Positions 12,273-21,900 of a DNA stretch of 64,000 bases are shown in pieces (the stretch's first letter is position 1; the number at the start of each line of letters is the position of its first letter). Source of the stretch: Baylisascaris procyonis (taxonomy: Eukaryota > Nematoda > Chromadorea > Rhabditida > Ascarididae); contig JAZARR010000221.1 of the NCBI GenBank assembly GCA_037389465.1, positions 1,466,501 to 1,530,500 of the forward strand, written 5' to 3'. Position numbers and translations under genes: made by a program. Under the pieces are notes generated by a model. The model did not search any database, was not told where the DNA came from, and saw only the letters and a program-made list of their open reading frames with translations.

Positions 12273-13799
12273 GTTGACTAGCAGTGGCAGCGAAGCTAGG
12301 TGCTTCAGGTGTGGTAATGTTGACTGCAACGTGACAACAGATTTGAAGCTGAAGTGTATGTGCATACCGAATTGCTGCATTATCTCGTTGCAAGATGCAC
12401 AAACGTGCATTCTTGCACAACTAAAACTCAGCCAATCAGCTGAGCTTGAAAAAGCCAGCGAAAGCAATAGCGGAAATTGCTTTTTTTTGTATTTGTGGAT
12501 GCATTAATGTAAAGTGAAAGGCCAAGTTCTGATCAGGTGTGCAGCGCTCTAACGTTGGTGTGCTAACGTTTTCTTACAATACGCAACAGTGTTTGGTAAA
12601 GTTGAAACCGACAGATAGCAAAGAAGACGGCTGACTGATGTTGTTACAGCAATATCATCGCTGTCATATGGATCTTAGATATGCTAACAGACGAAAACAA
12701 TAGTCTGGCTATAGAATGCCACTAGGACCGGTCCTTTTGGTTGGTGGCCAAGTTAAAGCTGTGATACAATAATGGCATTCAGAAATTGGTTTGTCTCCTC
12801 TCCAGTGATCGCATACATGTGCATTAGAACCAGCTGTCTTGGACAGTAGGAAAACAGTTCAGAAACAAATGGTAACTGCTGGGAAATTTTGGACTTCATA
12901 AGGTCCAGCTACGTTTAAATAACCCTAATACATATGTTTCAATACTGAGAACAAATAATATTGGATGTCATCAAGTTAAACGCACAATCAAGCAATTAAA
13001 CGATGCAAAATTACAAACGCTAACCAAACGTGGATCGTGCAACCAACCGGTTGCACGAATGCCCATCAATAACTGCCTGTTGTCGATTAACATGAAGCTC
13101 TACTCGTCATCCTTTATCAAGCGGAAGGTAAAGGATTTATTGAGCAAATGAAAAGTGTTTTGCACATAATTTTTAGATATTATATGACGCCCTTGAATAT
13201 GCAATATTTACTTGTGGTAAAAAGTTCTTAGCACGAGAACGTAATTTCTGAAAAATGCTCTAAAAAGCAGAAGCTCTCCTCCAACAGCATATTTATTACA
13301 TATTTGATCAAGCTGAAGCTTCTCTGAAACTCACATTATGCTGCAGATCTTTTGCATGAAATTTGCTCACTATAGCTTATCTGATTTCTGAAATGAAGGT
13401 ACTTAGCAGGTAAACACTCAAGATCTCTTGTCACATGTTCAATCGCACAAATAATCCTATCATGAAGAAATTTAAAGCTGCAAATTAAGAAAGAAAATGA
13501 CAGAGGACACTCTAATTTCCATAAATCTTCCAGTTGAAATGTCGAAATATATCTACATTTTTAGACATCTATGCAAGTTTAAGAGTACCATGAGAATCGC
13601 AGCGATGTTTTCGCCGACATTTTTTGGCGGGTTCCTATGGTATGATGATCCTTCATGAAAATATCCCATTGCATCTTTAACTGCGTGACTTTTTTATGAT
13701 GAGCTTGCCTTAAAAACATCGCACTATTGTTGAAGAAACATTAGAAAAACTTTCATTTTTCTTCGCCGTTCACATATGCATGAATCTGTTTGAAAGCAT

Positions 13800-14035
13800 A
13801 AATGTAGGTCGAGGACATACATTGTAAAGGTACAGGGTATGTTTTGCACAGATGGAAGGCACACTGTAAAAATATTCATGTGAAAGGTGCACACTGTATG
13901 GATACAGGATGCACATTGTGCAGGTGGAAAGCTTAGACTGTACAGGTATTGGAGTTTGTTAAAACTGTACAGTTGGGTTTGTAACAGAAATCGAGGGTTT
14001 AACTGTACAGGTGAAGAGCATACATTGTATCGATC
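13800..14035 (+). repeat. Degenerate array of ACTGTACAGGT-like motifs
   Basis: Eight or so variants of (A)CTGTACAGGTG or CATTGTAAAGGTACAG, at about 20-45 bp spacing. It is an old decayed minisatellite by appearance. Confidence 0.7.
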
Positions 14036-15647
14036 ATAATGAAAGAGGGCTGTACGACGCAAGGTGACATATCTGTAGATGCATCATTTCCTGTGTATAT
14101 GTGGATGGCGGAAAATGAAAAAACCTCAGTAGTAAAAAGGAGAATTAGTGGCATTGCAGTCTTCATCACCGTTATTTGCCACATCTCATCACCACTTAAT
14201 TTATGGCCCGACTCTCTCATACAACGTTGCATATTTGCACAACGGCAAGCAAAAGGGCAATTTTCAAAAATTAAAGACCACAAAATGAGCGATTTTTGCG
14301 GTCATCCACATAGCATCATATATCAACCGATATGTCAACAAGTCTTCAGAAGCTCTCCGCACTTTTTGACGTAAAGACTAACAATAATTTTTTTGTTACC
14401 AAATTGCATTTATTAAAAAAGACGTTCTGATAAACCATCTTTCATGATAGAAACACTTTTTTGACTTTGTTGCACTTTTGACTTTGATACATATTCGACG
14501 TTGTAACAAAATCGACATAGGACTTAGGAGCATAACTATAATACATATGAATGCACTTCTGTTTTATTATCCTCTCATGGACCACCTTCAGTGCGCCTAG
14601 TCCTCAACCGTTTGGGTGCTATGGGCTCAACAAACGCAACGGAATCTACGAGTACGCTGAATGTATTTGATTGCCAGGGAAGACTGTAACTTTCGGAAGC
14701 TATTCATAAATTCCTTAACCATATAAAAATGCAGTTTTTGAATGTAGACATTTGAAAAAAAAGTTTTTTCTATTAGGTGCATAATGATATCCTCGGAATA
14801 AACTGTAGGCCTTGTGCTGATGACGACAATATTAGAGCAGGAATGATCTTTTATTCAACATTTCGGCTTAGTGGCGACCATTAGGAAAAACACATCATAC
14901 GATGAATAAAATTTAGACGCAATGAGGAACTTCAGTGAAACGATTTTAAAGGGATAATTATAGAAAAAAGTCAAAAAGCTATTTCAGTGGCATGGTACGC
15001 TATGCCTGACGATGGCACTAAGCTGAAAATTTGCATAAAAATTATTCCTTCGTTGATGTATCATCACCAACACAATACCTAAGACTTAATGCAGTTAAAT
15101 AAACAAAAGCGCTAAATATATCTTTTGCAACCTCTCCAATCAGAGTGAATTTCACTAGTTTCCAACAAATTCCATTCATTAGATACACGAATTTCATAAA
15201 TCTTGCGAATGCAAATTTGTAAAAATACACAAAATTGGATTGCAATATTGGAAAGACAGATCAGTTGTCAATACAACCACAGAAACACTTCATCAAACGG
15301 TTAAATGGAACGTACTATAATATTCCTTTTTTTGCAAATCAAAGCTTATCACTCACATCTAAGATGTGTTTTTCATTAGATGTCATTTGATACAATCAAT
15401 TTATGACTTACGTACAATTTTGACATAAAATAGAACCTTTCAACGCCAGTGTAATTCGTGATAGCAGCTTCCTCCACTGCTTACACCTATGATTCATGTC
15501 TAGGCTATAGTCTCACATGACGGATTGGAAGAATGTGGTGAAGGACAATTAATAGGGATGGTGGAGAGGCAGGAAGGGAGAGGGACAGAAACTTCTTGTG
15601 GCCGTAGTCGGCATTGTAGCCATCGAAAAAGCAGCAGTGCAGATTGC

Positions 15648-15794
15648 TCATAGGAGAGCGTCCTCTTCGTTTGCCGCTGCAGAATCGACTCGATCCACCG
15701 GAGTGTCCGAAGCGGGACCTACCTCTGCAGTGACACTCACCGAGGCCGAAGAAGGAAGTGCAGGTGGCGAATAAGCGTTCTTCTTTTGCAAAAT
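15648..15794 (-). CDS. Candidate terminal exon with Pro/Ala/Ser-rich acidic tail
   Basis: After AATTTTTAG the phase-0 frame begins ILQKKNAYSPPALPSSAS and ends SAAANEEDALL at the TGA 15650-15648. The segment is clearly more GC-rich than its surroundings. It reads like a disordered, acidic C-terminal tail. A different frame across 15505-15870 is also open (121 codons, Cys/Gly/Arg-rich in the middle), so the frame choice is not secure. No domain is recognised and no upstream exon was secured. Confidence 0.35.
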   Translation of the reverse strand: MLQKKNAYSPPALPSSASVSVTAEVGPASDTPVDRVDSAAANEEDALL

Positions 15795-18747
15795 CTAAAA
15801 ATTTTCCTGTTGAGGATACCACCAAGAACGAAATCCGCTTGTGAAATATAACCGTTGCTATCCCATACATTCTTCACAACCTTTTTAAACGGTAAAAAGT
15901 GTAAGAAAACCTTCCCTCATCTTTCGCATCTTACCGCCTCTAACAATTTCACTCGATATAGTGCAATGACAATTAGTTGCGATAATTCTTTCCTTAAATC
16001 CGCGTTTTTTGCCTTTCTTGTTTTGAATGGTTGCCTCTATGATCCATTAAAAATCGCCACAAATATTTATCAATCACATCAAAATAGTTCCTAGTGGATT
16101 TTTCCAATAGGTCTATGATTGTAAAACGTATTTTTATCGGTCAGTTAGAGCGCAACTGAAAACGACGTTTTAGCTGGCCAACCGTTCTGAAAGAATAAAA
16201 ATTATGGACACACTGGTTATGTGGAAATCAGGTAAACGCCACTATGCACCGTAGTGATTTTCTCATCGAAACTTACGCAGCCTTGACTTGTACAGCTTTT
16301 GACCTTTTCATTGCATTTCTTCGCCGTTTGATTGGTCGCTTCTTGTTTTCGACGACTGCCTGCTATTTAATTGCACCATTTTCTCCACTTTATACTTCAT
16401 CACCCCCTTCTCCAACTCTCAGTAAGTTTTTTCAGCATATTATGCTTATGGCTTATACATGTTCGTATGAGTATTACATGTTTCGGAGTAGAATATGCAC
16501 TGAATCGATGCAGATTGCAGATAGACAACAATCATTCATTTCCACTCTTTTTCACATATTGAAATATTGGTGATATGCCTTGTGAGAGTTTAGATGTGAC
16601 GTTTTGAAAGTTGAAAGTATGGTTCTGGTAAAATTCAATAAACGGAAGCGGGCTTGAACACTGCACAATTCAGCCAAATTTTCTTGCCAATAAAACTTTC
16701 CCTTTTTATGCTTCGCTATAAATTTTTATAAAAGTGCATTATGAGGACATGTTTTTGCATGTGTACGCGCATGAGTAACTATCATCCCCGATCGAGTACC
16801 GAGAATTGTTAATGTGATAATGAAATTAAATGTACAAAGATCATTCATTGGCTTGCCTGCACAGTTTTGATTTAATTCATCAGTTCTAAACGACTGATTA
16901 ATACTTAAGACGCTATCAGATCTAGAAATTAATTCTTTGCTGCTAGAAGATGGGTGCGACAGGAAACGTTGGGTGGCTCGATTTGGAACTGCATTAGAAA
17001 ACTTAGGAGACAGTTATTCTTACACTTGAATTTATGAACCTTTGCTAATAACTTCGAATAAGAATCGAAATTAAGCTCTTTTATTTAAGATGTGTACTGT
17101 AAGAATATAAAGCTCTTGCTATTTTGGAGAATCAGGTCAATAAGAGAAATTCTTCGAAAATTTCTTCAAATAAATTTTCAGAGCGAATAGTATTAAAAGA
17201 TAACAAAAATATTTACTGTTTTATCAGAATCTGCCGTCCTCTCGCCACCGTTCTCAACAGAACTTGGTTCGCGTTTTTCAATTATCGATATACTATATAG
17301 ACGACTCCTAAATGAGAGTATCACTGAAGTGTTTGCGACAGCAAATTGTAAAATACATCAATCCATACTTCGGAATAAGAAATTACCAACTGTATGAAAA
17401 GATGAAGCTTCATTATCAACAATCCATCAATGTGGTTCAACCGACATGAAAAAATGAAACGTAGAGATAGAGATAACTTCAAACACTTCTCTAAACTTCT
17501 TTTCATGCATTTTTCCGAATCCATTTCGTGAAAACGCACCATGGCGACGTTTGTATATGTCCGTCTGTTCGCCTATATCTGTCTGTCTGTTTCCTCACCT
17601 GTCCGTTTGTTTTATCTCCGAAACAAATGAATCGAGAATTATGAAGTTTTGTGATCATGTTTAACGCACAGCTTATGCGGCATAAACACACTCAAGTTCA
17701 GCATCTCCTCTATTAATGTTTAATTTCGAGCCAACAAATTCAGGAATCACTGGCAATGATAAAGCACGAAAAATCTGCATATATTTTGCACCGATTGATT
17801 CTCCATTTCAAATTGGTCAAGTGAAGAAAACGAGCTTTTATTGTAGTGTCAGTTGAAATTTTGCACATTTTATATTTAATGCTGATTTGTGGGACTGATT
17901 AGCCAATGAGACGTGATTTTTGTGGCTAAGCAGGACACCAGCTAAAGCGCAGATCGTGCCAATCGTGCCAACTGAAGCATGCTTTTTCCACTCGATTTTT
18001 CGGCAAAAAGCAGCATATTTTTCTTCAATAATACCAATCGATTCAAAATTTATATGGTTGGGGCAATTTCATATGGATGCATCATGAGCGACGCCTTCCA
18101 AAGAAAACCTCATTGCTATTAGGCAAGACTTCAACATATCTGAAATGTTATACTTCTGAAGTGGCCGAGTAATAATTTTAAGATCAGGAGGTTTAGTAGT
18201 ATGTCGTGTATGATAAGATGGAAATTTCAGTTGCCTGTACGATGAAAAATATGTAAGCTTTCGTATGATGAGGCACTTTTACGCAATGATGCAAGGAATT
18301 TACTCTTGCAGGCAAAACCATTTGTAAAATGTTGAATGAAGGAGCTTATGACCAGGTAGCGAGCAAATCAAAAATGCGAAGCGATATGACTTCATATCAA
18401 ACGTATAAGGCTACGATATCTGTGCGTGAGATCCTTGATAAAAAAAGGAAGATGTGCCATGCGGGAAGAGGCATGAGATCACTATCTGTGCTAAAAGTTT
18501 TAAGGCGAGATGTTAAGAGTAAATAATCTCACGTTATATATTACAAAGCTTCGAGTCCTACTATTTAAAAATGAATTTCAGGTCTGCCTAAACGATATCC
18601 TCATTGGGTCAACTTCGAACTAAATCGAAGCCATTTCTTTCATCAACGCCACACGGCTTTCTCGCACCTTCTTTAAGCAAGATGTGTTGCTTGTTCCCCT
18701 ACTTTGGTCAATATGCATATAGCAGCCCGCCTTATAATTTCCGTCTG
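15795..18747. other. Spacer, no supported gene
   Basis: AT-rich. A CTGT-rich stretch near 17555-17605 and a few 60-110 codon frames without splice support. Confidence 0.55.
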
Positions 18748-18919
18748 CTACACTATAACAGCTATCGGGGTAATGTTATAGGAAGATCGATGGCGCTCAG
18801 GAGTTTTTCGTTGAAGATCCCAAGGGTCTCTACTCCAATCTCCAAGCTGTGGTGCTGCTCCCCATTTGAGCATGTAGTCGCTCATCATCCCCAATTGGAA
18901 AAAGACCTTCAACCAACAA
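18748..18919 (-). CDS. Receptor exon 8: cytoplasmic tail and stop codon
   Basis: Acceptor TTATAAACAG, phase 2, which matches exon 7. The tail is Trp-rich (KWGAAPQ, SRDPWDL), then basic with Ser (RHRSSYN), and ends PIAVIV before the TAG at 18750-18748. The hydrophobic C-terminus fits a class II PDZ ligand. No clear AATAAA was located just downstream. Confidence 0.75.
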
Positions 18920-21900
18920 CTGTTTATAAGGTAGATGATAAATTTCAACAATTAAGCAACAATTCTTTCTCATTAACTATGTTCTCTCTTCGCATCTTCA
19001 TGAATTATAGGGCATTTATATACTTATGGTTTATACATCTAGTTCTGAGTTCATAAGAGTTAAGATGCTGACCGCATATACTTTATACGTGTAGATCTAC
19101 CAATAATTTAAACTGATAAAATGAATAGAATAAAGTAATATATGAACATATCGAGTTCCTGCTCTTCTGATAGTAAGAAGTTGGTATGGCTAGGTTAAAA
19201 TATTAATTACTGTTGAAATAATGAGTGCAATGTTCTAAAATACTAATAAAATTCGATTGTCAGAAACAAAAAATGTAGATGCAACGCTATCTACCTGAGT
19301 AAGACAGCAAGGATAATACGCGTGAATGTGTTTCAATATGACAGTCACATATTTGAAGCGTGTCTAAAAAATAAGTGAATGAAGAAAATCGCTTACCTGA
19401 CGGCACGGATATGATATGCCGCATCATCGCTAAGACTTTTAACACGGCGTTTATTGTTAAGAACGAATTGCTCATGTGCCATTTTGATACCACGATTCAT
19501 TATCGTAAAGATTGCCGGATAGGCGGAACAACTCACATAGGGAAGCAAATGTATAAAATATGAAGCAATTACAACTACAAGCACAATTATGTTAAATATA
19601 ACACATTATTTTGCGCATTATGTGTTACACAAAATGACGCATATGCACTGCAAAAAATATTCTATTAATGTGTTGCTATTGTTTTGAGGAAGTTATCTTT
19701 TGAGAGCACAAATATACGATGTGCGCTTTTATTTCTTACAGTATTTGCCGATTATTTCCATCATTCCCCCTCCCACTAAAAAAAGCATGAGTTATGCCAC
19801 AATAAAAGACGTTAAATACTTAGAAGTACTTGGTGTCAGAGAGAGGATGTCTCATGCATCTTAACTCTCTCTCTACCTCTGCCCACTTCTGTGTGTTTTT
19901 ACAGAACGTGATCATCGCTCTTTGCGTCTTTAGTTTGTGAGTACGTGCGAGCATGCATCTCTCTTCAAGTCACGTACCACTAACGACGCATTGCTGAAAT
20001 ATGCTGGCAAAATCAGATTCACATCTCATAATTCACATTCATTCATTTATTCCCGGATGAGCGTTGAAAGAATGAATTCTCCACGTTCTTGCATGACTAG
20101 TCATGTTTTTTACATTTTACCTTAAGCCATTTATAGACTTCATTTTTCCACTCGTCCCGGAAAAATCAAAACACACAGTCAGAGACCGTTACTCGATTCG
20201 ATAAGTACGGAGATAGATCTTCAGGAAAAGCATTGCCAATAATAAATGTGGAAGAGCACTTACCAGTGCGACTCATTCCATGAATGAATTTGTGTGCAAA
20301 TATACTTAACCAATAAGGAGACCAGCAGGATACATATACTACAGTGAGAACAAGTACTGTAGCAATCACTTTACGCATTGCAGCGTCGTTTGAGCTGCAA
20401 ATTTTATAGTGCATAGCGGCTTATACAGAAACAGATTTTTCACTTTTTATTGTCACAACATCGGCGGTAATCGGCTGGAATAGTGATGCTTCAACAGCTC
20501 GCCAAGGCCGGACAGTCCGAGACCTACGAACTCAGTGAGGGCAGGCGTGGGATTAAACGACGAGCTTAGACAGCGATACCCTTTTACTGGGTGCCCCTAA
20601 AGATTAAGGGTTTTCTGGCGGAAGTTGCTCCCCGATCCACCATCGGTCCAATGTGCACTGCCGATCTTAAATCCGGCTTCAAAATGGGAAAGTCTTGGCC
20701 TTTAACCCTTGACTATATGGTGGTACATTTACAACAGTCAGTCAAATTATTACCGTAATGTTTATGATGCCAACAGCAACAATGAAGAGATCATCGCAGT
20801 TGATGGTTTCAGATATCTCCAAGAAACACTCGGCATTTAAGACTATAATAAATCAAAACCTAATATCCTTAGCCCCACGCGAATTTCATTCAGCATGCCC
20901 ACTGAGTAATTTCGTCATTAGTAGCTTAGGTTTTATTTAAGTGAAACATGTTTCATAATAAAGTACAGCGAAAACCACATTTCTTTGGAAAGACCTCTAG
21001 AATTGTAAATTTTGTAAGACCTCAACTTTTTTGCTTAGATTTTATGGGGAACTTCTATGCTACAACAACAGTAGGCGATATTTAATAAGTACAAAAATAT
21101 GGTTTCGTAACTGAAAACGATGGCAACTGAATCGTTATTTTTTCTCTCAAAAGCTTACAGAAGAATTCGAAGAAAAGAATTACTCGACACTACCAACCAC
21201 CAATGCTTTGAATTTCATTTTCTTGGCAATAAACGGCTCTCACCGAACTTCCTGAACTGCCCAACTTCCTGCTGAGTGGGTCAGAAATCTGTTTTGTTTC
21301 AAAACTAGCCATTTCAGGCTAATTTTCGCGAATCATTTCTAGTAAACTGATGTTCACATTTTTTCTGATGCCTTGTTGGTTGAGGATAAAATAAAAAATT
21401 GCGGCACTTTCGTTTACATTAGAAGTTACATATCAAACAATTGCTCCGATTGATATTCTGAGTTCGAATTTTACGACGAATTAACGAAATCCTTTCATAG
21501 GAAGCAAATCATTTCATAATGTGACATCACAAATAAAAGCAAATAAAGACCTGCTTGAAACAAGCGAATTTTCGGCTCGTTTCTTCAGAAAGAACGGCAC
21601 TGAAACATACCAATAAAGCATACCACCAAGTGGAATAGCGTAGCTTGCAATACATGAGGTTATACCGAAGGCGAGTTCGATCCCTATAAAAATTCAATAC
21701 TTGTCCTCCACAAGAAATACATGTGAAAGAATCGAGACACGAGGCTCAATCATTCGCAAACAAACGCAATATGATTTCACACTTCGTGAGCAATATAATT
21801 AAAACGATATTTCAAATAAGGTATAGAAGCCCAAAAGGGCTGTAAATAGAAGGTGTCTAGTTGAATCTACTGAAATTTTGCAGGAATCCACCTTACTTTT

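Larger units (their letters stand above)
8973..15647. other. Spacer with short-repeat arrays
   Basis: Contains the hairpin cluster near 9.6 kb and the two degenerate arrays at 12.15 and 13.8 kb. From 11136 down to 10139 four overlapping minus-strand frames follow each other in different phases. They could be a decayed coding sequence but match nothing I know. Confidence 0.5.

Noticed and set aside
15505..15870. 121-codon minus-strand frame as a single-exon gene
   Set aside because: Cys/Gly/Arg-rich middle and hydrophobic end look like off-frame translation. The other frame there looks more like protein, though neither is certain.
18604..19056. 150-codon plus-strand frame over the last receptor exon
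   Set aside because: It lies antisense to a phase-matched, splice-supported exon and looks random.
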